The position numbers were made by a program, and so were the translations under genes. From contig NC_088306.1 of NCBI RefSeq assembly GCF_032854445.1, positions 26,445,764 through 26,509,763 on the forward strand: a stretch of DNA of 64,000 nucleotides, written 5' to 3'. This document shows, piece by piece, positions 1 through 11,545 of the stretch. Source of the DNA: Liolophura sinensis. Its lineage: Eukaryota > Mollusca > Polyplacophora > Chitonida > Chitonidae. Under the pieces are notes generated by a model. It searched no databases, was not told where the DNA came from, and saw only the letters and a program-made list of their open reading frames with translations. Each line of letters opens with the position of its first letter. The stretch's first letter is position 1.

Positions 1-135
1 TAAGAATGGATTCTGTGTTCTGGTGTAAATATAAGTGTGGTTGTATATGTTTAACGTATATATGTATAATGTACATGTATGTACATGTACATGTATCTGT
101 GATTCCCTGTTTTCCACAACTCCACATCTGATGGA

Positions 136-590
136 CAGAGCATCCAGAATCTCTGACACTCTGCTTCATGAATCTGTCTGATTCCGGGCTTAACCCGGGG
201 CTAGGGGCCGTTTATTCATCATGTTGAATTAGAACGCCACTTTGGACCTATGAACAGTTGCAATCAATGCGCTAATGAGATACATGTTTTGTTATTGACA
301 ACTTATATATTCTAGCATGGTACATGTACATGATTTGAATAATAATTTCACTCCTTCATCAAAAACATAGATACATGTACCTTGCATCTTTCCAGCATCA
401 TTGAAAGCTGTGGACTGTTTCTCTTTGCATGTTTCCGTCCTATTTTTGTACTTTATATGATTTCTCAGTTCTTTACTAGTTGGTGTTAATTTAAACATTG
501 TTTTGGGAATTGGCCTTGCGATTATTGACCTTGAACGTCCATATTGGGTGATGGCTGGTATATGAATGTCTGTTTGGACGCATATATTCA
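136..590 (+). repeat. dispersed repeat R1, copy 1
   Basis: About 450 bp that align, with substitutions and small indels, to 3525-3960. Shared landmarks are the GAGCATCCAGAATCTC start, TTAACCCGG, GATCGCCACTTTGGA-like, and TTTTGGGAATTGG. Homology stops at TATTGC, exactly where the next minisatellite begins. No coding capacity and no recognisable transposase. Identity of the element is unknown. Confidence 0.6.
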
Positions 591-593
591 CAC

Positions 594-1450
594 TTGTTGG
601 TTGTATTGCTGAGAAACAAAGGAAGTGTAGCATGGAGTTTTGCTGAGGACCAAGTGAAGTCTAGTGTGGTGTATTGCTGAGGACCAAAGGAAGTGTAGTA
701 TTTAGTATTGCTGGGGACCAAAGTAAGAACAATATGGTGTATTGCTGGGTGCCAAAGAAAGTGTAGTAAGGTGTAATCCTGGGGACCACAGGGAGTGTAG
801 TATGGTGTTTTGCTGGGGACCAAAGGAAGTGTAGTATGGTGTATGGCTGGGTACGAAAGGGAGTGTAGCATGGTGTATTGCTGAGGACCAAAGGAAATGT
901 ACTATGGTGTATTTCAGAGGACCAAAACAAGTGTAGTATGGAGTATTAGTGAGGATCAAAGGAAGTCTAGTATGGTGTATTGCTGGGTACCAAAGGGAGT
1001 GTAGCATGATGTATTGCTGAGGATCAAAGGAAGTGTAGTATGGAGTATTGCGAAGGACCAAAGGAAGTGTAATATGGAGTAGTGGTGAGGACCAAAGGAA
1101 GTGTAGTATGGTGTATTGCTGAGGACCAAAGGAAGTGTACTATGGTGTATTTCAGAGGGCCAAAAGAAGTGTAGTATGGGGTAGTGGTGAGGACCAAAGG
1201 AAGTGTAGTATGGTGTATTGCTGAGGACCAAAGGAAGTGTACTGTGGTGTATTTCAGAGGACCAAAAGAAGTGTAGTATGGAGGATTAGTGAGGATCAAA
1301 GGAAGTCTAGTGTGGTGTATTGGTGACGACCAAAGGAAGTGTAGTATGGGGTAGTGATGAGGACCAAAGGAAGTGTAGTATGGTGTATTGCTGAGGACCA
1401 AAGGAAGTGTAGTATGGGGTATGGCTGAAGATCATAGGTAGTGTAGTACA
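594..1450. repeat. 34-bp minisatellite array
   Basis: About 25 degenerate copies of a 34-bp unit containing TGCTGAGGACCAAAGGAAG. The open frames on the minus strand here are products of the repetition and are not genes. Confidence 0.9.
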
Positions 1451-2196
1451 GAGCATTGAAAAATTGCACAATGTCACAGTGGGCTCTGCCTGTGGCATGC
1501 TGGGTTTGTACTCAAACCTTCATGTGCATTCTTCAGATCTTCAAAACATGACAGCTTATAGTGACTGTTCCTTTGCTGTGGAATGAATATTACATGAAGT
1601 AGAGGCATATACCGACGGTGGCAGATGTGAATTATTTTGAACAGGTACTGCACCTTGGAGCATGGTAAATGATTGATATGGCTACTCCGGCAATCACGGC
1701 CTCGATGTCGAAGCTCATCATACGCACGCACACTGTTGTACGTCATGTGTTATACATATAACCTTTTAAGACATACATGTACTATGCATGGTGTGCTTGC
1801 TAAGCTTGATCACTGGTATATATACATATATAGATACATTACCTGGTGATGTGGTGTAGCTATATACATTTACATGTAGTGTAGATTTCAGCTGTATCAT
1901 GGATGTAATGTTGACCTTAACGTTTGTTACTTGTATGCCGTACCAGTCACACGTTGTGGATGTGATAGTACCTTCTGTCTTGTCTATGTAGTCATGATAA
2001 AAGGTGATGTAAATTTCATGTTCGTGCACTAATCAGTTTCTAGAGATAAATCTCCTTTGTTCATGCTTGGGGTGAATGAAATCTGATCTGTGACACCATA
2101 CAGGGCCTCAATAGGATGTAGAGATTATCTGTTCATTAGATATTTACATGTAAATTTACTTATCTACATGTAGCTTACACTGTATCAATGATATAA

Positions 2197-2252
2197 ACCC
2201 CCTACCCCACACCCCACCCCACACCCCACACCCCACCCCCTCCAGCACCCAG
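2197..2252. repeat. C-rich (CCCCACA)n tract
   Basis: A run of CCCCAC/CCCCACACCCC blocks. The minus strand is a series of short G4 runs and could fold as a G-quadruplex. Confidence 0.7.
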
Positions 2253-2639
2253 GATCCCCAACCCAAACTACCCTTCAATCCATTTGTTTGGGACCTTCGT
2301 GGCAATTTATTTCCAGATGTTGACGTGTGGTCATTTGTGCAGTCTTTGTATGTCTGTATGTTCAGTGAAGACGTCTTGTCTTCAACCAATATGGAGTGCA
2401 GTTATCTGTATGCCGCCAGTTACTGAAAAGTTTTCATGTCACTTAAATTATTTCACCAGTGAAAAATTCTTGGGTATGAATTGACATTATGCAACAGTGG
2501 AATAAATAAATAAAATAGTAACCCTTTGGGCTTTTCAACATAAAGACAGCGTATTTACCCACAACAATGGTGTCACTATAAAGAAATTGGTAATATAATA
2601 CAATCAGTACGTGTACATGTATGTACTCACAGTGGTATT

Positions 2640-2790
2640 ATCTAGAGCAAGTAAACATGACTGGTTGGCCCGATGTCGGTGTAATGTGACTGGGTGGGGT
2701 GTCATGTCAGTCATGTCATGTCATGTCATGTCATGACTGAAAAATTGTTAAGAACGACGTTATACCCCAAGCACACACACACAGAGGTAT
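2640..2790 (+). mobile_element. SINE-B fragment (5' truncated)
   Basis: Matches the 3' part of the copies at 28820-29123 and 47656-48008: AGCAAGTAAACATGACTGGTTG, the GTGACTGGGTGGGGT block and the AACGACGTTATACCCCAAGC tail. It carries an internal (CATGT)n expansion near 2704-2739. Confidence 0.6.
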
Positions 2791-3157
2791 AAGGTACACA
2801 TATTATAACCAATATTATGTATTATATTTCAAGTTTGACTCTTCTTAAAGACAGCATTAAATCTTAATCAGTCAATTTAGCATTGCTCATTATTGTCATT
2901 GCTCACTGTATTGCTCATTATGCATGCATTTGCTTCATTTGTGGGTGTTCTCCTAGATAAAAATAAAGGCATCCCGGTGCATGTATGTCTTGTTCGCATT
3001 TGATAAGCAAATTCATGTACTGGTGTTAAGTGCACTTAACAATTATCAGGTTGTTTGCTTGAGTACTTTAAACATCTTTGATGAAGATTAGCATCAGTCA
3101 CATGCGTACATGTAGGTCGACTTCAGTGCATGTTTACCTTAAACTTCTAAATTGTTG

Positions 3158-3376
3158 TACTGTAATTCTTCAACCTTTTCGCATGTTTGCCAGGTGTTTA
3201 TTGGAGCATATTCTGGAGGCATTTCTGTGTTCACTGATTTAATTATACATTTTGTGAAGCCCTGAAACAGGCCAGTCCAACTAATATAGTTTTGTCTCCA
3301 AAATGAAATTAAACATGTGCATAAATTGCATTGAAAGTTGCTCTTTCATATACGAAGAGGTTGAGGAATTAGGGTA
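3158..3376 (+). mobile_element. MITE family 1, copy 1
   Basis: About 219 bp bounded by terminal inverted repeats. The left end reads TACTGTAATTCTTCAACC and the right end, reverse-complemented, reads TACCCTAATTCCTCAACC. A TA sits at each outer edge, as expected for a TA target duplication. Non-coding. Two further copies lie at 4741-4919 and, inverted, 23119-23319. Confidence 0.65.
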
Positions 3377-3524
3377 CATGGAATGGTGACATTTATTTTG
3401 TACATTCTTTCACTATCATTGATAACCCTGTAGTAGTTTATAAAGGACAGTCAGTCTTCAGCAGTGTTCATCAGGCAATTTACACTGTCTTAATACGATT
3501 GCTGAAGTTAAAGACAACACATGT

Positions 3525-3960
3525 CAGAGCGTCCAGAATCTCCTCTCCATGATGCGTCTGATTCTGCTTAACCCGGTTCAGGGGGCCGTATGTTCATTGT
3601 GGTGAATTAGATCGCCACTTTGGATATATGGATAACAGCTGCAATCAAAGCGCAACTGAGATACATGTTTTATTTATCGACAACTTATATTCTAGCATGC
3701 ATGGTACACGATTTGAATACTGATTTCACCCAGTCGCACTAGAGCATATCTTGCATCGTTCCTACACATCACTGAAAACTGTTGACCGCTTCTCTTTGTA
3801 TGATTCTGTGCTATTTTCGTACTTTATATACTTCTTAGTTCTTTCGTAGTTTGTGTTAAACGTCGTTTTGGGAATTGGTCTTGAGAATGTTGACCTGGAA
3901 TGTCCTTCTTGTTTGACAGATGGTATACGAATGTCTGTTTTGGCGCATAGATTCCACCAA
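3525..3960 (+). repeat. dispersed repeat R1, copy 2
   Basis: Diverged partner of 136-590 in the same orientation. Unlike copy 1 it is not followed by a minisatellite. Confidence 0.6.
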
Positions 3961-4740
3961 TATTGCCCTTTAACCCTTTGCTTTCTTTTATGTATTTAAC
4001 ATTTTATTCGTTCGAACATGCAGTGTTTCTTTTGATTTGACTGAAAATTAACATTTACAACATCCTTCACCAATAATAATTATGATCATCAGATTTGTTT
4101 CCAAACGTCAGCCCAAGGCTTTGCTGAGTGAGGTGACTGAAGCAGAGAATAAAACGTTTTATGTCAGTGTAATGATAATGTACATGTACGTCTGTGTGTT
4201 TATTTGTAATGGGATTGTTTGTAGAATGCACATACATTTATGTAGCTTGGTGTTCTTGGATACTTAGTTCACACAGCCAAAATTTAAATGAGATCTAATG
4301 TAAACCAGTTTAAATTTCAGCCAGTTGTGAAATTGTGTGCATTCACATGACCTTGTCATCAAGCTGGTTTCACATGTTAAAGCCAGTTCGGCAATTTTTG
4401 TGTTTATGTGATGTAAAATTTAAACGAGTCTAACAATAGCAAAAATATAGTCAAAAATGTATATATCCAAATGATTCTGTCCAGTTACATGTTGTACTAT
4501 TGACACAGCACATATAGTCCAGTCTCCAGCCCTGTCCAATTAAAGGCATATCAAAATCAGGGCCAACAAATAACTAGATTATACATGTGAAGACTCATGT
4601 TTCACATTCAAATGGGCAACAAAAGGGTTCAAAGTAGTTCAAAGCCACTTTGACATTTAAAACAGCTTATGGCTTTGTGTACCAAATAAATATACATGTA
4701 CATGGAAGGGAGAATTGTAAATCTGTACATATTAAAGTAT
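3961..4740. other. no feature recognised
   Basis: AT-rich DNA without coding signature or clear repeat. Probably intergenic or an upstream intron. Confidence 0.4.
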
Positions 4741-4919
4741 AATTGTAATTCTTCAACATTTTGTGTATTTTAGCAAGGCGTTTTGAAGGCATTATGTAGA
4801 CTGATAAAATTATACTTTTTGTGAAGTTCTGAAACGGACTAGTTCCAATCATTGTAGTTTTGTGCATAAATTGCGCTGGAAGTTGCTCTTTCAAATGCGA
4901 AAGGGTTGAGGAATTAGAG
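4741..4919 (+). mobile_element. MITE family 1, copy 2
   Basis: Same terminal inverted repeats as 3158-3376 (TGTAATTCTTCAAC at left, GTTGAGGAATTAGAG at right). About 27 bp of the interior seen in copy 1 is missing. Confidence 0.6.
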
Positions 4920-7860
4920 CGTGTTTAGAAAACAACCAGACTGCAGCAGCATGTCAGTGAATTCCTGTTGTTCCTTCAAAATGTACATACATGTGCGTTT
5001 TTCCTGCACACAATATGCGTATTAACAGTATATGCATAGAGCTGTTAATGTTGTGGATTTTGTTTTGTCAAAACATAATGTAGAAGCCTCAATAGTGTTA
5101 ATGGGTTGTTTTCAAAACATAGCCAGTGTACTGCTTGTTGTGGTTGACTTTGTTTACATGTGTGTGTCCTTGGTGGCAGCCACATGGAGGCTGCTAGTAC
5201 TCTCATGTAAATCTAGTGATAAAAACAGTTTTAGAAGTTCACCCTTACTGCCACATAAATCCTGGTGTTTTCTTGTAAACAGCATTGCCTTTAGTGCCAC
5301 ATAAACGGTGGTGTTTTCTTGTAAACAGCATTGCCTTTAGTATTCTGGGAATTACCAGTATTTACATATTTTTTATGATCACAGAGTCATATTTACATTG
5401 TACTAAGGTGTAAACTGTATAACAGTGTAGTTTTTAAGTGGCTGTTCCATATCACAGATAATATTTTTGACTGCATGCAATTAAACCATTATATCATTTT
5501 TTTTTTAAACCATTGTTGCAGGAAGTAAGCTCACAGCATTTAAGTTTTTCTCACAGTGATAACCTCCAGATGCAATCCTGTGCAGAAAGTCTTCCATTCT
5601 TTCAAAAAAAAAAAAAGGGATAAAAATTTAATTGAAATATTTTCTCTAGGAACAAATTAGCGGCACAAAAATAGAGGAAAGTGCAATTACAGTGCATATA
5701 CTCTTATTCATGGCCGTAGTTTTCCAACGCTGATCAGACTTGGATACGTTGTCTCAAATGGTGCACAGTCTGAGGGACTTTCCTAATCAAACACATTACA
5801 GTAAGCAAATAAAATGGATTAGAAAATGAGAATTTTTGCGATGATAACACTCTTTACATGTATGTCCCAGTTGAAGGGCAATTTTGACGCTAAAACCTGG
5901 TTTTACGTTGCCTAAACTCAATAGTTTTACAAGTCTCTGGATTTTGCACGGGTACATGCACACATCTATTTCACAAACATTGTCCAGCATACAGTGTATA
6001 GTATGTACATGGTATTTTAGTATATTTGTGAATAACGTGTATAGATACAGATATTTATGATCCGTCACATCACAGTGATTTACATGAACTGGCATATAGA
6101 GTACTTGCTGGTACACAGTCAAACATTTATATTAGTGCCTTTGCATGCACATGTATATATTTTTATCCTTATGCATATACCTGTGCCACATACAGAGCAA
6201 GTACATACATACCATGTCAGAAAGAAAAATGAGAAAATTTACAAAATTGGCTAGTCTAGTATGGCCATAAATTTGTAAAGTTAGCTATCAACTGCCATGA
6301 AAATAGCTGGGTGTTATGAAGGCATATAGATGTAGACATACATGTATATGAAGAGGTTGTTTGTTTGTCAATTTATGATTTCCCACAAGTGTGAGTAACA
6401 TTTATGTGATTACGTGTACATGTGCACCATATTGCTACAAACTTCATGTAAGATTACACGATTAAGTAACATACAGCTGCAACTACAGCAGAAATAACTT
6501 CCGGCATCACACTGCTTCAGGTCAGAGGTTATAGCGCATTGTATATATCATCTACAGTGTGCACAATGTGTATTGTATATACACATTAACTTCAGCAGAG
6601 ATGTATTATGTAAGCTCAACAGAAATATTAGTGTATATGTGGTGAGTACGTATGAACTTGCAGTGTAGTTGGGGACATTCAAAGCACACATGTACAGCTT
6701 CAGCAGAATTACATGTAAGAAAGTACAATGTACACGCCAACTTTGGCAAAGGTAAAGAATACAGTAATCACATCAACTTTTTCTTCGACAGAAATATTTA
6801 TAATAGTACACTATGTACTTTGTTGAACTCTAGGGAAAGAAGGTACAGTACCTGTAGGCTGGTAATTTACTGGTATAGATATGTCTTTTATGGGAAGCTG
6901 CACATATGTGAAAACCATACAGAAGGCTTGAATGGATTGGGAAGTCTGTGGCTGTTGTATTGTACCTATCTTTATATATATATATATTTACATATATCTA
7001 TATAGATGTACATGTAGGCCTAAATTGTATACAGGGCGAAGTATACTATTAACAGAAATTCATGCGACCTAAATATTACAGCTGTACATCATTCAATTCA
7101 CATATTTAAACAACGAACGCATTTTGTTACTGTTGTAGTTTTCAAAAAACTAGAATCGTTATGTAAAAAATCTTGCATTTTAGCTGATACTGATGGAATG
7201 AAGTCCAGCTGGCATTCACACACACTACAGTTGTACAATAGAGATATACATCCATGAATTCAGGTATGTGCCTGAGTTAAGTAAGCCTATAGTGTGTATA
7301 CATGTACATGTCCTAGTTAGAGGCTTTATGTTTTGTATGGTTTGATGACAGAAAACCCGGCTGTCCGTCACCTGATGTTGATTGATGTCAATGTGACAGG
7401 CACGGCCCCTGTCACATACCTGTGGTTTCGGGTCAGCAGGGCAGGTATGCCCGGCTGTTGACTTTACAGGTAAATCCCAGGTGTTATAAACCTCAGCCAG
7501 CTCCGGATGTACGCACAGTACACATAGTTCATTAGCACACCTGTGGAATCTACCTGTTCTGTCTTAATATGTTGAGCTGCTGTTTGTAAGGATGCCCGTA
7601 CATGTGCACAAGTACAGGTAAGGTGAACAGGATGTTAAGGTCCTTGTGAGAAATGGCTTCTGACAGGTCTTAAAATGCTGCGCACATGTACAAACTTAAG
7701 TAGTCTTACAGTTGTATTTAAGATTGTGGTTGATGTTGGTATCACTGACTTGACAGCTGGCTCATAGAAATGACTGTTACATCTTGTAAAGTATTTTTTT
7801 CTGATTTTATGAATTTAAAGGATACATGAAAAAGGACACACTGAAGTTGATTATGTTTTT
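4920..7860. other. no gene recognised
   Basis: AT-rich, rich in TACATGTA words. A GC-richer pocket at about 7340-7560 contains TATAAA at 7485-7490. This could be a promoter fragment, but nothing downstream confirms it. Confidence 0.35.
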
Positions 7861-7867
7861 AAAGGTG

Positions 7868-8780
7868 ATGGGAGCACTGGTTGGTTTGGGGTGATGAGAG
7901 CACCAGTATTGATTTGAGGTGATGTGGGCACTGGTTAATTTGGGGTTATGGGAACACTGGTTAATTTGGCGTTATGGGAGCAGTGGTTAATTTGAGGTTA
8001 TGGGAGCACTGGTTAATTTGGCGTTATGGGAGCAGTGGTTAAGTTGGGGTTATGGGAGCACTGGTTAATTTGGCATTATGGGAGCAGAGGTTAATTTGGG
8101 GTTATGGGAGCACTGGTTAATTTGGGGTTATGGGAGCACTGGTTAATTTGGCGTTATGGGAGCAGTGGTTAATTTGGGGTTATGGGAGCACTGGTTAATT
8201 TGGGGTTATGGGAGCACTGGTTAATTTGGCGTTATGGGAGCAGTGGTTAATTTGGGGTTATGGGAGCACTGGTTAATTTGGCGTTATGGGAGCAGTGGTT
8301 AATTTGGGGTTATGGGAGCACTGGTTAATTTGGCGTTATGGGAGCAGTGGTTAATTTGGCGTTATGGGAGCAGTGGTTAATTTGGGGTTATGGGAGCACT
8401 GGTTAATTTGGCGTTATGGGAGCAGTGGTTAATTTGGGGTTATGGGAGCACTGGTTAACTTGGGGTTATGAGAGCACTGGTTAATTTGGCGTTATGGGAG
8501 CACTGGTTAAGTTGGGGTGATGTGAGCACTGGTTGGTTTGGGGTGATGAGAGCACCAGTATTGATTTGAGGTGATGTGGGCACTGGTTAATTTGAGGTGA
8601 TGGGAGAGCTTTTTGTTTGGGGCAATGGGCGTACTGGTTGATTTGGGGTGATGTCGGGCACTGGTTAATTTGTGGGTGATTGGGGCACTGTTGGGTGTAG
8701 GGTGATGGGGTCCCTGGTGGGTTTGGGGTGATGGATGGAACTGGTTGATTTGGGGTGATGCCAGGCTCAAGTTGATTTGA
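7868..8780. repeat. 26-bp minisatellite array with higher-order structure
   Basis: About 34 copies of a 26-bp unit built on GGTTATGGGAGCACTGG. Two variants, GGGGTTATGGGAGCACTGG and GGCGTTATGGGAGCAGTGG, alternate in 52- and 78-bp blocks in the centre. The flanks drift to GGTGATG forms. Confidence 0.9.
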
Positions 8781-8799
8781 TGTTGTGGTACTGGTTGAT

Positions 8800-9125
8800 A
8801 ACATACTCTATGTGGGTGTACCAGCCAGTCCCAAAGTCCCACATCAGCCCAGCTTTTGGATACATACATGTACATGTGCGTGTACCGGCCAGTCCCAAAG
8901 TCCCATATCAGCCCAGCTTTTGCATACATACATGTACACGTGCGTGTACCGGCCAGTCCCAAAGTCCCACATCAGCCCAGCTTTTGGATACATACATGTA
9001 CATGTGCGTGTACCAGCCAGTCCCAAGTCCCATATCAGCCCAGCTTCTGAATATATACATGTACACGTGCGTGTACCGGCCAGTCCCAAAGTCCCATATT
9101 AGCCCAGCTTTAACATACATGTAGC
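8800..9125. repeat. about 64-bp minisatellite, five copies
   Basis: Five copies of a unit containing GTACCGGCCAGTCCCAAAG, CAGCCCAGCTTTTG and ACATACATGTACA. It directly follows the 26-bp array. All overlapping reading frames are repeat artefacts. Confidence 0.9.
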
Positions 9126-11187
9126 ATTCACAAACTTTCCACTCTTTGGAGAACATGGGCATGAAGATTTGTATATTCAAACACAAATCCTTTTTGCGAA
9201 TTAATATATAAAGCTACGTACAGTGCCCTGTGAGAAAGGGTCGGCACTACAGTGTTGTAATGTACATCATACAGTACATTTAGCTGGAAACTCCCATATT
9301 GTGCTAATGCTTGGGATCTCTAATGAGGTCTACACGTGCACTTAAGATAACAAGGTGCATGCAGGGCAGAGGTTTTATTTTAGTTGTTGAGTTTGCATGT
9401 GAATTAACACATCTTTTGGGCTGTCCTGTAGAGACACGATAGGAATGCAGGCCTATCATGTGGGTATCATTGAATATGTTGAATGTGCATTTGCCGAGTT
9501 GCTTTCTTTTTCTCTCTGAGTTTAAATATCGTCAGACTGAAGAAATGTGACTAACATACTGGACGGTATTAATATTGGTTTATAGATTGATGTGACAAAG
9601 CCACTTTTCTCCGTGTTTAAATATTAACTGTAAAGAGACTGTTCGCTGTTAATTGTTAAGCAAGTGTTATTTTTGTTGCCATTAGCACACTGTTCACTTG
9701 CTGTTTGATAGCTGCATGGACCCAATGCATGGACATAAAAAAAAACTCGTAAATATGCCATTGATTTTCATGACCCTGATCACTCTACATTATGCAGGAC
9801 TTGTGCCATATTACAGTGCCCAGAGAAATCGATAGCAGAGTGATCATATTTCAGTATATTTTGAAATGTGTGGTGAAATATTGATGAGTTTGATACTTCT
9901 ATAGTTGTAGGATACATGTAGGCCTGAATCAGGCTAATAATCTCAACGGGGCTGAGTCGGCAGAACGCGAAATAGTTTGTCATATTTTTATATCGTGGTC
10001 TTCTCCACACGTTAACCGAAATCCGACGGCCAATGTGCATTTTTTTCTTCTTTGTACAATATTGGAATATTCCGCAGTTGTGGCAATACCTCATCAAGAA
10101 CATATTTGACCCTGACCAATCAATGTGGTTGCCAAGCATCAGCCCAAAACTTTAATATCATTGGCTGTTACTGCATTGACACGCCAGCCTTGGGGGTTGA
10201 TTGGCAGTTTGGGTAGGGTAATAATGATGCTAGCGGCTGTCGTAAAATCAGTTAGCACTCAGCTTGTAACATTTCTTGTAAATTGTTTGGCATGTTTTGG
10301 TCATGTAGTTTGGCAGCTGTGTAATAAAGAATGATGGGAGTGCAGATTTTTTCCCCTTATCGCCCTTACTCTTTATACATGGAACTAATATGTTTTCATT
10401 ATTATTAAACTCCAAGATAGCAGTACATGAGGTAAATGTCAAGGTTCTGTCAGTCATTTTAGAGACAGGTAGCTCTTGTAGCGCTTGTTAGCTTTCTGTC
10501 TTATTCTTAAAGCAGTGTTTTTTGAGATTGGTCCAGAAATTGGACTGACTTGAGGTTTTGTGTGGAGAAACCTTTATTGACCATGTGGGTTGCATGTCCT
10601 TATATACTACAGTACACAATATTGTACAGCTACATGTGCACGCATGTGTATCAGTGGTAGCAGGATGGTCCTCTTACATGGAGTATAGGCGTGTAATGAT
10701 TGTAGTAGAATGGTCGGCAACCATCCTAGTGAATGTATAGATGACGGCTGTACTGAGCTGATGTAGCCATGGCAGAGGAACCCTAACACCAACCCTGTTT
10801 CACCATCTCCCTGACATTTCCCACCTTCAGGGTTATTTTTTTTTTCAATCCCTTTTCTTTGTATGAGAAACCACTAAGGGATGAAAGCTGTTTTACATGT
10901 ATAGTTTGAGAACATCCACAACCAGCCATTTTCAGGTCTTGACACATTGCATTTAGCAAAAATGTACATGACTATACAGAGTAAAACCAATACACATATT
11001 ACGTATTCTATGATCTTCTATAATAATTATTCTGTAAGATCTGTCCTATTTAAAAGAAGGTAATGGTATTCGTGTTACGGTTTGTGTTGCACATTCTACA
11101 TTTTTGAGGCTAACAGAGAATTTCCCAAGAAATGTGGACAGGTGACAAAAGTAATGTAGTTTTAGTATTCTTTATTATTTCTTGCAG
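9126..11187. other. no gene recognised
   Basis: AT-rich sequence without recognised exons. An acceptor-like TTTCTTGCAG ends at 11187 and may open the 5' UTR part of the first GDPD5-like exon. Confidence 0.3.
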
Positions 11188-11428
11188 GGGTTGCAGGGAA
11201 TTAATGGAAAAACAGCTTTACCCGGCAACAAGATGTAAATTTTCCTGCATCCTGTAAAACATCTTTAAGAGTGTATCCATCCAAGACTAATGTCTCACAC
11301 CGTGAGTTGAAGAGATGATGAAGGAGAAAACCTTGTGAGCTGTTCATTAGGATGGCTTTTCGTGTTTGCTGATCCCTGTTTCACGATCGCAGTAGAAGGC
11401 AGCCATTACTGGTGGCCGTCATAACACC

Positions 11429-11545
11429 ATGGTCAGCCACCAGCGATTGCAGCACTACCGAGCAAACTACTGCTCCCTCTGTATGACGGGACTCCTGGGG
11501 TGCCGCTGGCATCGCTATAAACAGTCGACACGGGACAGTAGAAAG
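11429..11545 (+). CDS. GDPD5: GDPD5-like exon 1
   Basis: Codes residues 1-39 and starts MVSHQRLQHY, close to human GDE2. Cysteines at 15, 18 and 25 match the human positions. Donor AAAG|GTAAG, phase 0. The 5' UTR lies upstream and may begin at the acceptor ending at 11187. Confidence 0.92.

Noticed and set aside
491-1498. Several minus-strand frames rich in PYYTSFGPQQYT-like peptides
   Set aside because: 34-bp minisatellite read in different frames.
8481-9186. Frames rich in ITPNQPVP or PASPKVP peptides on both strands
   Set aside because: 26-bp and 64-bp minisatellites.
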